Positions 1-6,685 of a stretch of 16,339 nt of DNA are shown here, piece after piece. Source of the DNA: Anaerolineales bacterium (lineage in GTDB: Bacteria > Chloroflexota > Anaerolineae > Anaerolineales > VGOW01); the NCBI GenBank assembly GCA_919901875.1, contig CAKKQG010000126.1, forward strand, positions 24,363 to 40,701. The letters run 5' to 3'. The notes under the pieces were generated by a model. The model made no database searches and was not told the origin of the DNA. It saw only the letters and a list, made by a program, of their open reading frames with translations. Within the stretch, counting starts at the first letter, position 1; each line of letters opens with the position of its first letter. The position numbers and the translations under genes are program-made.

Positions 1-647
1 TGCGCTTTGGTCTTCGTCTGCGCTTCTACATCTTTCGCCCAAGCGTTGGCGTCTTGCTTGATCAAATCCCATGTGCTGTAGTGAAGAGGGATGACGTGAG
101 TCGGGCGGATCAATTTCACGGCACGCAGCGCATCGGCGGGACCCATCGTAAAGTTATCGCCGATGGGCAAGGTGGCAACGTCAACCACTTCGTCGCCGAT
201 CAACTGCATGTCGCCGAACAAACCGGTGTCGCACGCCAAATAAATTTTGTTGCGCGGAGTCGTGATTAAAAACCCACAGGGGTTGCCGCCGTACGATCCA
301 TCGGGCAGAGCCGAGCCATGCAGCGCGAGCGTGAGCTTGACGTAACCAAATGGATGCTTGAAGCCGCCTCCCAAGTGTTGGGCGTGAGTCGTCGGCGCCC
401 CCTGCGCTTGACACCAATTAGCGATTTCAAAATTCGAAATGATCGTCGCCCTCGTCCGTTTAGCAATTGCAATCGCGTCGCCGACATGATCACCATGACC
501 GTGCGAGATCAAAATAAAATTCGCCGGGACTTTGTCGGGCGTGATGGAGGCGGCGGGGTTGCCGCCGAGGAAGGGGTCAACCAACACCTGATGTCCGCCA
601 AGTTCCAGACCCACTGCGCCGTGACCATACCAAGTGAGTTTATCCAT
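1..647 (-). CDS. UPF0173-type metal-dependent hydrolase (metallo-beta-lactamase fold), 3' end cut by window edge
   Basis: The reading frame is open from the ATG at 647 to the left edge, giving 215 residues without a stop, close to the roughly 225-230 aa usual for the family; only a short C-terminus should be missing. The start MDKLTWYGHGA and the metal-binding motif SHGHGDHVGD (His49, His51, Asp53, His54) are typical of the UPF0173/YtkL-like branch of metallo-beta-lactamase-fold hydrolases, and a later PLHYSTWD segment carries a further likely ligand His. Two divalent metals, usually zinc, are expected. The substrate is not known for the family. The protein is probably cytoplasmic, as no signal peptide is visible. 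A Shine-Dalgarno GGAGG lies 9 nt upstream of the ATG, inside the end of the preceding gene; the two genes overlap by 8 nt, which suggests translational coupling. Confidence 0.88.
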   Translation of the reverse strand, partial: MDKLTWYGHGAVGLELGGHQVLVDPFLGGNPAASITPDKVPANFILISHGHGDHVGDAIAIAKRTRATIISNFEIANWCQAQGAPTTHAQHLGGGFKHPFGYVKLTLALHGSALPDGSYGGNPCGFLITTPRNKIYLACDTGLFGDMQLIGDEVVDVATLPIGDNFTMGPADALRAVKLIRPTHVIPLHYSTWDLIKQDANAWAKDVEAQTKTKA

Positions 648-1302
648 CTTCCATATCCTCCTTCGCCAAAATTTGACTCGCCGGTGAAAGTTTCATCTCT
701 TCTTTGCGGCGACGACGTTCCAGATAATCGTGACGATAGACTTCGATCTCGCGGCTCAAGCCCATCCAATCGGGCGTCATAAATAGGAATCCGGGATCGC
801 GCGGCATAAACATGAATCTGCTGAACCAGAATTTGAGCCAACGGATCGGCAGAGGAAATTTTTTCACGGGGACGCCGACAACGGTCAGTTCACCCGTACG
901 CTGCTCTTTGAACAACGGTGTGAGCAACAGCTGTTCGAGCTCTTTCTGTTTACTCAACGGATACTGAGTTCCGAAATTCACCGCCGACACTTGCCCGAGT
1001 CGTAAATACGAAATGTTCATGCGATAAAACGGCGAGGCGATAAGCAAATAATCGGCGAAGCATTGGACATAACAAAATGCGGGGGCGATCAGCGAACCAA
1101 TGAAAATGATCACGGCAATGATGACGACGAGAATCAAGTAATCGCGCCCCGAAGCCAGCACGCCGTAGTCGGGAGCGATCCACCACAAGAAGTAGGAGAG
1201 GATCGGGATCAAAAATGTGATGGGTTGAAGCATCTCAAAGCGCCGTTGATAAACGCGCAATGGATGTCGTTTGCCGGGAGGAAGTTTTTTTGCTTTTGCC
1301 AT
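640..1302 (-). CDS. Conserved membrane protein, two TM segments followed by a PH-like region
   Basis: This gene encodes 220 aa starting at the ATG at 1302 (MAKAKKLPPG). An in-frame ATG nine codons upstream exists, but that extension is encoded entirely by the palindromic repeat at 1311-1338, so I reject it. A basic N-terminus is followed by two hydrophobic segments (about residues 26-42 and 54-75). Then comes a region (about 77-112, with LLIASPFYRMNISYLRLGQV) whose pattern of basic and aromatic residues resembles bacterial PH-like domains that follow paired helices. The C-terminus is charged (YLERRRRKEEMK) and probably cytoplasmic. No catalytic motif is seen and the function is unknown. It lies between the histidine kinase (69-nt gap) and the UPF0173 hydrolase (8-nt overlap) on the same strand. 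The start has only a weak AAAGAG ribosome-binding site. The PH-like assignment is a judgement from pattern, not a search. Confidence 0.75.
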   Translation of the reverse strand: MAKAKKLPPGKRHPLRVYQRRFEMLQPITFLIPILSYFLWWIAPDYGVLASGRDYLILVVIIAVIIFIGSLIAPAFCYVQCFADYLLIASPFYRMNISYLRLGQVSAVNFGTQYPLSKQKELEQLLLTPLFKEQRTGELTVVGVPVKKFPLPIRWLKFWFSRFMFMPRDPGFLFMTPDWMGLSREIEVYRHDYLERRRRKEEMKLSPASQILAKEDMEDG

Positions 1303-1310
1303 GTCTCTTT

Positions 1311-1375
1311 GTAGAGACGTTGCATGCAACGTCTCTACGTTTTTATGCAGAGACGTTGCACTGCAACGTCTCTAC
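1311..1375. repeat. Tandem pair of GTAGAGACGTTGCA palindromes
   Basis: Positions 1311-1338 form a perfect 28-nt palindrome (arms GTAGAGACGTTGCA and its exact complement). After an 8-nt spacer, 1347-1375 is a second copy with a 1-nt centre and one arm mismatch (GCAGAG for GTAGAG). Both could form strong hairpins in DNA or RNA. The right end of the second copy supplies the TAG stop of the histidine kinase (1374-1372), and the first copy ends about 9 nt from the ATG of the downstream gene. Closely similar REP-like palindromes are scattered in many cyanobacterial and Chloroflexota genomes as far as I recall; copy number cannot be judged from this window. Confidence 0.92.
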
Positions 1376-3039
1376 GATTTCTGTTCAAAGATCGGCGTGG
1401 TGAACCAGAACGTGCTGCCTTTGCCTAATTCACTCTGCGCGCCAATCTCCCCACCAAAAAATTCCACCAACTTCTTTGTGACGTGCAAGCCCAAGCCCCA
1501 GCCTTGTTGTTCGCGCACGTTAGAATCTTCTGATCGGAAGAATTGCGAAAATAATTTTTGTTGATCATCGGGACTCATGCCGATACCCGAGTCGGCGACA
1601 GAGACACGAACAAAGGGGGCGCGGACTTCTGCCGTGATAGCGATCACCCCTTCTGGCGGTGTGTACTTGCTGGCGTTGCTGATCAAGTTAACCAGTATTT
1701 GCGACAAGCGAGTCTTATCGGTGCGAACCGGCGGCAAAGCAGGAAGGTTAACTTTGATCGCCTGTTTCTTCTCCTCGATCTGCAATTTCAACGAGTCCAC
1801 ACATTCGTTGACCACCACTGCTATATCTACCGCGCCGATGTCTACCTTGAGCCGCCCGACTTCGATCTTGGAAATATCCGACAAATCGGTCACTAACACG
1901 TTCATGCGATCTACGTTAGTGCGGATGATTTGCAGAAATTGTTTTTGTTGATCGGTGACGGTGCCGGTGACGCCGCTCTTGAGCAAGTCGGTATACCCCT
2001 TAATTGAGGTCATGGGCAAACGCAATTCGTGCGAGACGTGCGAGACAAATTCGTTGCGTTTGCGATCCGCAACTTTTAATGCTTCGTATAAGCGCGCGTT
2101 CTCAATGGCAAAGGCGGCGTGATCGGCAAAGCGCGACATGAAAGAAACTGACACGGGAGGGAAGTCGCTCCCGCTTCGTTCTAATGCAATGAGAGCCAGA
2201 GGTCGCCGCTCACGGCGCACGGGCGCAAAAAGTCGGGCGACGGGGCTGTTTGTATTTGCCGTGATCGCCGTCGCTTCAGTGGCGGCGAGCGCGGAGCGGA
2301 TCAGTTTATCGTCCAGCGAGATCGTTTTGTTCGTTTCATCTCCCGCCGCGATTCTGATCTCCTTCGCCGCCACATCTACCAGCCCGATCCATCCACCTTC
2401 TGCGCCGGTGTTTCGTTTTGCCCAATCGAGGGCGAGCGACATGACGTGGTTGAAATCGAGACTGGCGTTGAGTTCACGATCTATGTTTTGCAAAGTCTCC
2501 AATTCTTCAATGCGTTGAGCGAGGGCTTGATCGGTGAGGGTGTAGAGGCGAGCGTTCTCAATGGCGACTGCGGCTTGGTTGGCAAATGATTCGAGGAGGG
2601 TTAAACTTTCTTCGCCGAACATCCCACTGCGCGCTTTGTTATCCACATACAACACGCCGATGGTTTTGCCGCGCGCTTTGAGCGGCACGGACATGATCGA
2701 GCGAAGCGAAAATTGCACGACCGACTCTTGCAACGAAAAACGCGGATCGTTTTGAGCGTTAGTGGTCACAACACCTTTGCCGATCTTCGCCACTTCGCGC
2801 ACCACCGAGCGACTCACTTCCATCGCTTGCCCGTCAATCGTTTCTTTGTCCACGTTGCGCGCGGCGCGCACATCCAGCCCGCCCATTTCGTTGAAGAGCA
2901 TAATGAAGCCGCGATCGGCTTTGGTGAGTCGAATCACGGCATCCATCACTTGATTCAAAACTTCGGCGAGATCGAGCGACGAGCCAATGGCTTGAGAAAC
3001 TTCGTAGAGCGCGGAGAGACGATCTTCGGGGAGAGCCAT
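1372..3039 (-). CDS. Soluble sensor histidine kinase, GAF-GAF-HisKA-HATPase
   Basis: The gene encodes 555 aa. Two GAF-type sensor regions (about residues 10-165 and 175-318) each end in a near-identical AAVAIENARLY / AAFAIENARLY helix. They are followed by the dimerisation/phospho-acceptor H-box (SHVSHELRLPMTSIKGY, His337) and a full catalytic ATPase domain. The N-box is NLISNASKYTP (Asn451, Asn455), G1 is DSGIGM (483-488), the F-box is FSQFF, and G2 is GWGLGLHV (513-520). All residues needed for autophosphorylation are present. No transmembrane segment is visible, so it should sense a cytoplasmic signal through the GAF domains; the ligand is unknown. No response regulator is adjacent, so it is an orphan kinase within the window. 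The ATG at 3039 lacks a clear Shine-Dalgarno and sits directly after a heptamer-repeat tract. The stop codon lies inside a palindromic repeat. Confidence 0.95.
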   Translation of the reverse strand: MALPEDRLSALYEVSQAIGSSLDLAEVLNQVMDAVIRLTKADRGFIMLFNEMGGLDVRAARNVDKETIDGQAMEVSRSVVREVAKIGKGVVTTNAQNDPRFSLQESVVQFSLRSIMSVPLKARGKTIGVLYVDNKARSGMFGEESLTLLESFANQAAVAIENARLYTLTDQALAQRIEELETLQNIDRELNASLDFNHVMSLALDWAKRNTGAEGGWIGLVDVAAKEIRIAAGDETNKTISLDDKLIRSALAATEATAITANTNSPVARLFAPVRRERRPLALIALERSGSDFPPVSVSFMSRFADHAAFAIENARLYEALKVADRKRNEFVSHVSHELRLPMTSIKGYTDLLKSGVTGTVTDQQKQFLQIIRTNVDRMNVLVTDLSDISKIEVGRLKVDIGAVDIAVVVNECVDSLKLQIEEKKQAIKVNLPALPPVRTDKTRLSQILVNLISNASKYTPPEGVIAITAEVRAPFVRVSVADSGIGMSPDDQQKLFSQFFRSEDSNVREQQGWGLGLHVTKKLVEFFGGEIGAQSELGKGSTFWFTTPIFEQKS

Positions 3040-3042
3040 AAT

Positions 3043-3115
3043 GAAATTATGAATTATGAAGGGTGAATTATGAATCGTTGTTCATTGTTCATTGTCTCAT
3101 TGTTCATTGCTTCAT
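3043..3115. repeat. Heptamer repeat tract (GAATTAT and TGTTCAT units)
   Basis: Between the nuclease and kinase genes the sequence runs in 7-nt steps. GAATTAT occurs at 3051-3057 and 3065-3071 with variant units between (GAAGGGT, GAATCGT). It is followed by TGTTCAT at 3079-3085, 3086-3092 and 3101-3107 with interrupted copies. The tract covers almost the whole gap and includes the TGA stop of the endonuclease gene (3114-3112). Confidence 0.85.
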
Positions 3116-3777
3116 CCATTTTTATAATACCCGCAGTTCCGACGCAAGATACATTGGTCACACTTCGGGTTTCGGGCGTGGCACACCTCGCGCCCATGAC
3201 GGATGAGGTTGAGATGCGCCGCATAATACGTTTTGGGATCGAAGAGTGATTCGAAATAAGTGTGCGCCTCTTCCACCGACATTTTTTCCGGGCGGAGTCC
3301 GAGCCGTCCGGTGACCCGATAGACATGCGTATCCACTGGAAAGGCGGCGACACCGAGCGAGAAGAGTAAAACTATCGCCGCCGTTTTGGGTCCCACTCCG
3401 TTGAATTTGGTTAACCACGCGCGAGATTCCTCTACGGGCATGTCGCGCAAAAATTCTAAATCGAGGGAGCCGCGCTCCTCTGTGATCTGACGCAGGACAT
3501 TTTGAATGCGCGGACCTTTTTGATTCGCCAAACCCGCCGGACGAATCGCCTCGATCACTTTTTTTGTCGGCGCATCGCGCACCGCTTCCCATGTTGGCAG
3601 TGCCGCGCGCAACAAACCAAAGGCGCGTTCCGAATTAATGTCATTCGTGTTTTGCGAAAGGATGGTCAGAACCAATTCGTCGAGCGCGGGGTGATGCGCG
3701 CGCCATGTCGGTTCGCCATAACCCTTGTGTAAAAGTTCGTAGATACGTTGAGCGCGTTTGGTGGAGGCACTCGGCAT
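3112..3777 (-). CDS. nth: Endonuclease III-like DNA glycosylase/AP lyase with [4Fe-4S] cluster
   Basis: This is base-excision-repair machinery: enzymes of this family remove oxidised pyrimidines and cut the abasic site. The 221-aa protein starts at the ATG at 3777 (MPSASTKRAQRIYELL); longer in-frame starts read through the promoter region and look spurious. The helix-hairpin-helix (FNGVGPKTAAI, residues 125-135) contains the catalytic lysine (Lys131). The catalytic aspartate is in PVDTHVYRV (Asp149). The C-terminus has the cluster ligands in the family spacing C-X6-C-X2-C-X5-C (Cys199, 206, 209, 215). Length and domain order match bacterial Nth. It is the first gene of the left minus-strand group, 72 nt from the kinase. 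A TATAAT box lies 7 nt before the ATG, suggesting a leaderless message. Exact substrate range within the Nth/MutY superfamily is not certain. Confidence 0.93.
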   Translation of the reverse strand: MPSASTKRAQRIYELLHKGYGEPTWRAHHPALDELVLTILSQNTNDINSERAFGLLRAALPTWEAVRDAPTKKVIEAIRPAGLANQKGPRIQNVLRQITEERGSLDLEFLRDMPVEESRAWLTKFNGVGPKTAAIVLLFSLGVAAFPVDTHVYRVTGRLGLRPEKMSVEEAHTYFESLFDPKTYYAAHLNLIRHGREVCHARNPKCDQCILRRNCGYYKNG

Positions 3778-3784
3778 AGACCGC

Positions 3785-3790
3785 ATTATA
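3785..3790 (-). promoter_or_regulatory. Candidate -10 box for the endonuclease III-like gene
   Basis: On the minus strand a perfect TATAAT ends 7 nt before the chosen ATG. With usual sigma-70 geometry transcription would begin at or next to the A of the start codon, giving a leaderless mRNA. The hexamer at the expected -35 position (TATCAT with a 17-nt spacer) is a poor match, so this rests on the -10 box alone. Confidence 0.45.
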
Positions 3791-3881
3791 AAACATATAG
3801 TTTGCTTATGATATACTACGCCGCGCATACGCAAAATTAACAGTGTGCCGCTCAAGGATACGCTACTATTGAGTGACGAAG

Positions 3882-3900
3882 GATGAGGCAAGACCTCATC
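3882..3900 (+). other. Short hairpin in the leader of the first lipoprotein gene
   Basis: GATGAGG (3882-3888) and CCTCATC (3894-3900) form a perfect 7-bp stem with a 5-nt loop, 27 nt upstream of the lipoprotein start. There is no T-run, so it is not a terminator. It could be a leader structure or a chance hairpin. Confidence 0.4.
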
Positions 3901-3927
3901 GCATCACACATACACAAAGGAAGAAAG

Positions 3928-4836
3928 ATGATGAAACGTATTACCCTACTTTTGACTTTACTCGGTCTGCTTGTCACGGCATGTGGTCCCTCCGCTGAAG
4001 TGCAAGCAACTGTGAACGCGCAATCGAATCAGGTGGCAACAGTTAACGCGCAGATCGCCACCGTGAAAGCGCAGCCGCCTCAACAAGTGACGGTACAAGT
4101 GCCTGTACCGATGACAGTGCAAGTACCCGTCACTGTACAAGTGACGGTGCAAGTGCAAGCGACCCCTGCCGCGCAGCCGACCACCGCGCCCACTCAAGGT
4201 GGCGCCGCCACTGCCGCTAAACCCACCGCCGCGCCCGCCACCGCAGCTCCGGCGCAAGACCCACTTGCTGGCGCAAACCCCAACCCGGTATTCCGCGAAA
4301 CATTCTTAGCCTCTATTGCCAAATATTGGTTTGAAACCGAGACCAGTACCGGCAAAACAAAAATTGAGAACGAAGCCTTCACTATTATTGCCAAAGAAGT
4401 TGACAACATCACATGGACATTTGGCGGGCAAAAGTTTGGCAACACCTATACCACCGTTGTCACCCGCATCCCGGATGGCAAATGCAAAGCGTTCGACAAC
4501 TACGGGTTAATTTTCCGCTACAAGAACAACGCGAACTTTTATTTATTCGGCATCTCGTGCGACGGCACGTACCGTTTGCTCCGCCGCGTGGAAGGCGTGT
4601 TTGAAACGCTTGTGGATTTCACTAAATCCAACTCCATTAACCCATTAGGGCAACGCAACATCTTGGGCGTACGCGCCGCCGGCGATAACTTGAGCCTCTA
4701 CGTCAACGACAAATTCCTCACCACTGTAACGGATAAGCAATTTGCGGATGGCGCGATTGGTTTATACGCCGCTTCGCGCTTGACCCCCAACATGACCGTC
4801 ACCTTTGATGATGTGGAAGTGTACGAAATCAAATAA
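3928..4836 (+). CDS. Lipoprotein with VTVQVP repeat and C-terminal jelly-roll-like domain (paralogue 1)
   Basis: The gene encodes 302 aa beginning MMKRITLLL. I chose this start because it gives a standard lipoprotein signal peptide with lipobox VTAC (Cys19) and has an AAGGAAG ribosome-binding site just upstream; an ATG at 3931 is equally possible. After the signal come a Q/A/V-rich segment, a low-complexity VTVQVPVPMTVQVPVTVQ repeat (about residues 54-77) and an Ala/Pro/Thr linker (78-116). The C-terminal domain (about 119-302) has strands typical of a concanavalin/LamG or DUF1080-like jelly roll, with YGLIFR, a CDGTYRLLR strand, NILGV and LYVNDKF motifs. Two Cys (186, 211) are shared with the next gene and may form a disulphide. 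It is probably a surface-anchored binding module, perhaps for glycans; no catalytic residues were identified. The next gene is a paralogue. Confidence 0.85.
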   Translation: MMKRITLLLTLLGLLVTACGPSAEVQATVNAQSNQVATVNAQIATVKAQPPQQVTVQVPVPMTVQVPVTVQVTVQVQATPAAQPTTAPTQGGAATAAKPTAAPATAAPAQDPLAGANPNPVFRETFLASIAKYWFETETSTGKTKIENEAFTIIAKEVDNITWTFGGQKFGNTYTTVVTRIPDGKCKAFDNYGLIFRYKNNANFYLFGISCDGTYRLLRRVEGVFETLVDFTKSNSINPLGQRNILGVRAAGDNLSLYVNDKFLTTVTDKQFADGAIGLYAASRLTPNMTVTFDDVEVYEIK

Positions 4837-4852
4837 GTCTTAACTCTCGCAC

Positions 4853-4917
4853 AAAGGACGGTGGACGAAAGACGGATCAATCTTTCCGACTAAGCGTTTG
4901 TCCATCGTCCTTTTTTT
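4853..4917 (+). terminator. Rho-independent terminator-like hairpin built from a heptamer repeat
   Basis: The left arm (4853-4869, AAAGGACGGTGGACGAA) pairs with 4897-4913, with two G-U wobbles and otherwise full complementarity, and is followed by seven T (4911-4917). It lies 16 nt after the stop of the first lipoprotein. The left arm reads as 7-nt units (GGACGGT, GGACGAA, AGACGGA). The T-run ends 6 nt before the ATG of the second lipoprotein gene. Confidence 0.75.
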
Positions 4918-4923
4918 GTCTCT

Positions 4924-5838
4924 ATGTATTTGCATTTTGTTAAACGCGCCCTGCTTATTGCCGGAATGATTTTGATCGCCGCTTGCAGCCCTCGACCCAT
5001 CGTGATCGAAGTCGGGGTCGCCGCCACGCTGACCGCACTAGCCCCCACTCCGGTGGTGCCGTTAGATCGCCCGACCAGCACGCCCGTGCCGGTTGTGATG
5101 CCTGCCAGCGAAACCCCGCTCATCAAACCCACCACACTACCGCCCACACCTGCGCCCACTTTGCCAAGCGCGGCGCCGACTCAAAACATTTCTACGACAA
5201 CTGCCGCGCCCACTTCTACTTCTGCTCCTACCTCGACCACTGCGCCCACTGCCACCGCGACTGAAGCGCCCACTGCGATAAAAGTTGGCGCGTTGATCTT
5301 TGAAGAAACTTATGAGTCGCAAGGTCTTTGGGCAATCGGCGACGCGGGCGACAGTATAGTCAACATCGCCGGTGGCATTCTTACTTATACTCAAAAGAGT
5401 TCCGGCTCGTATTCGGTGCGCATCATTGGTCGTCAGGGTGATGACTTCTACGCCGAAGTCGGCGCGACCCCGCCGGGCAACTGCGGCACGCTGGATAAAT
5501 ATGGGTTGATCTTCCGCGCTCAAGATGTGGCGAACTATTACGTCTTTCAACTCGATTGCGATGGTCGTTATCGCTTGCTCCGTTTTGGAGGAAGCGCGGC
5601 GAATCCTTTGATTGATTGGACGACGTCCTCTGCCATCACACGCGGCTCACGAGCATTCAATGTATTAGGCGTACAAACCAAAGGCTCGACCATGACCTTA
5701 TTCGTCAACCAAACAAAAGTGGATACTGCCACCGACTCGGCTTACTCCAACGGACGATTCGGTTTGTGGCTTGGTTCAAACATCACCCGCGACTTCACCG
5801 TGAAGTTCAACGGAATGAAAGCGTATAAGTTACCGTAG
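4924..5838 (+). CDS. Lipoprotein with Thr/Pro linker and C-terminal jelly-roll-like domain (paralogue 2)
   Basis: The 304-aa product starts MYLHFVKRALLIAG. The signal peptide ends in lipobox IAAC (Cys21). Residues about 36-118 are a Thr/Pro/Ala/Ser-rich linker, likely a flexible spacer holding the domain away from the membrane. The C-terminal domain (about 122-304) aligns by eye with that of the upstream gene. The shared pattern is GNC/GKC, then YGLIFR, ANYYVFQLDCDGRYRLLR, N(V/I)LGV, LFVN and GRFGL; the two Cys (187, 212) are conserved. The pair therefore looks like a tandem duplication whose linkers have diverged. There is no Shine-Dalgarno, and the gene begins 6 nt after a terminator-like T-run, which leaves no room for an independent promoter outside that hairpin. 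The TAG stop falls inside a palindromic repeat. A binding role is inferred; no enzyme motif is seen. Confidence 0.85.
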   Translation: MYLHFVKRALLIAGMILIAACSPRPIVIEVGVAATLTALAPTPVVPLDRPTSTPVPVVMPASETPLIKPTTLPPTPAPTLPSAAPTQNISTTTAAPTSTSAPTSTTAPTATATEAPTAIKVGALIFEETYESQGLWAIGDAGDSIVNIAGGILTYTQKSSGSYSVRIIGRQGDDFYAEVGATPPGNCGTLDKYGLIFRAQDVANYYVFQLDCDGRYRLLRFGGSAANPLIDWTTSSAITRGSRAFNVLGVQTKGSTMTLFVNQTKVDTATDSAYSNGRFGLWLGSNITRDFTVKFNGMKAYKLP

Positions 5839-5861
5839 AGCGAATTGGCAATTCGCTCTAC
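5835..5861. repeat. GTAGAGCGAATT inverted repeat
   Basis: GTAGAGCGAATT (5835-5846) and its exact complement (5850-5861) form a perfect 12-bp stem with a GGC loop. It shares the outer GTAGAG...CTCTAC ends with the palindromes at 1311-1375. The TAG at 5836-5838 is the stop of the upstream lipoprotein. The element fills most of the 34-nt gap to the methyltransferase start, and there is no T-run after it. Confidence 0.9.
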
Positions 5862-5872
5862 GCCATCCCTCT

Positions 5873-6685
5873 ATGCCCCTCAATCGGCTCAACGACCTCG
5901 AACCGCGCGAGTGGCTCAAGTTTCAAAAATCGTGGTTCACCCACAACCCACCGCCGCGCAAGAAAGGCGTGCTGCAGCATCCGGCGAAATTCCCCGAAAC
6001 ATTAGCCGAAGAGTTCATCCGCTTCTTCACCAAAAAAGATCAAACGGTGCTAGACCCGATGGTTGGCACGGGCAGCACGTTGATCGCCGCACTTCGATCA
6101 AGCCGCCGAAGCATCGGCATTGAGCTCAATTCCAAGTACGCGGCTATCGCTCGCGAGATCGTCGAAGAGGAGATCGGGTCGCGCGGCAAACGTCTCCCTA
6201 AAAAATATCGCCCGCAAATTTTCAACGACGACGCTTCAAATGCAGTCAACTTGAATCTTCCGTCAATTGACTACGTGATCACGTCGCCGCCGTACTGGGA
6301 TATGTTGCGAATGCGCGGCAGTGAGACACAGAAGAAACGCCAGAGCGCGGGCTTGGATGTGTTTTACTCCGACGATGCGCGTGATGTGGGCAACATCGCC
6401 GATTATGAGTCTTTCGTCGAACAGCTCTGCCGCATTTACGAATCACTTCGTCCATTACTTAAAGACAAAGCTTATCTGACGATCATCGTCAAGAACGTCA
6501 AGAAGGGCGGAAAAATTTATCCGTTGGCGTGGGACATTGCGCGGCGATTAAGCAAAACCTACACGCTCAAAGATGAAAAAATTTGGGTGCAGGACAATCA
6601 ACGTCTCGCGCCGTATGGTTTAAACAGCGCGTGGGTCAGCAACACTTTTCATCATTATTGTTTGCAGTTTCGGAAAGAAGAATGA
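5873..6685 (+). CDS. Site-specific DNA methyltransferase, SPPY type (N4-cytosine or N6-adenine)
   Basis: The 270-aa product belongs to the N6_N4 DNA methylase class, which transfers a methyl group from S-adenosylmethionine to an exocyclic amino group of a DNA base. Visible motifs are a motif-X-like HPAKFPETLAEEF (36-48), motif I DPMVGTGST (61-69), the motif II acidic residue in GIELN (Glu84), and catalytic motif IV TSPPYWDM (137-144). Later strands (AYLTIIVKNV, 200-209) resemble the rest of the fold. SPPY is most often found in N4-cytosine enzymes, but adenine specificity is not excluded. Motif order X-I-IV is the gamma-like order, although the motif sequences look like those of beta-class enzymes. 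There is no large target-recognition insert, so the recognition element should be small. The stop overlaps the next start (ATGA). Together with the nuclease gene two places downstream it may form a restriction-modification pair. Confidence 0.9.
   Translation: MPLNRLNDLEPREWLKFQKSWFTHNPPPRKKGVLQHPAKFPETLAEEFIRFFTKKDQTVLDPMVGTGSTLIAALRSSRRSIGIELNSKYAAIAREIVEEEIGSRGKRLPKKYRPQIFNDDASNAVNLNLPSIDYVITSPPYWDMLRMRGSETQKKRQSAGLDVFYSDDARDVGNIADYESFVEQLCRIYESLRPLLKDKAYLTIIVKNVKKGGKIYPLAWDIARRLSKTYTLKDEKIWVQDNQRLAPYGLNSAWVSNTFHHYCLQFRKEE

Noticed and set aside
318..782. Plus-strand open frame of 154 codons opposite the hydrolase and membrane genes
   Set aside because: It is antisense to two genes with clear motifs, has no ribosome-binding site, and its predicted protein is rich in Arg/Pro/Ser without recognisable features.
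1577..1951. Plus-strand open frame opposite the histidine kinase ATPase domain
   Set aside because: It is the complement of a well-supported kinase region and has no domain or start signal of its own.
1372..3039. Complete two-component system
   Set aside because: Only the kinase is present; no receiver-domain gene is adjacent, so pairing cannot be claimed.
3123..3128. Plus-strand TATAAT near the endonuclease 3' end
   Set aside because: It is within the coding region, no -35 element fits, and no plus-strand gene follows.
4127..4147. Hairpin CCGTCACT / AGTGACGG
   Set aside because: It lies inside the coding sequence of the VTVQVP repeat, where alternating Val/Gln/Thr codons create such complementarity by chance.
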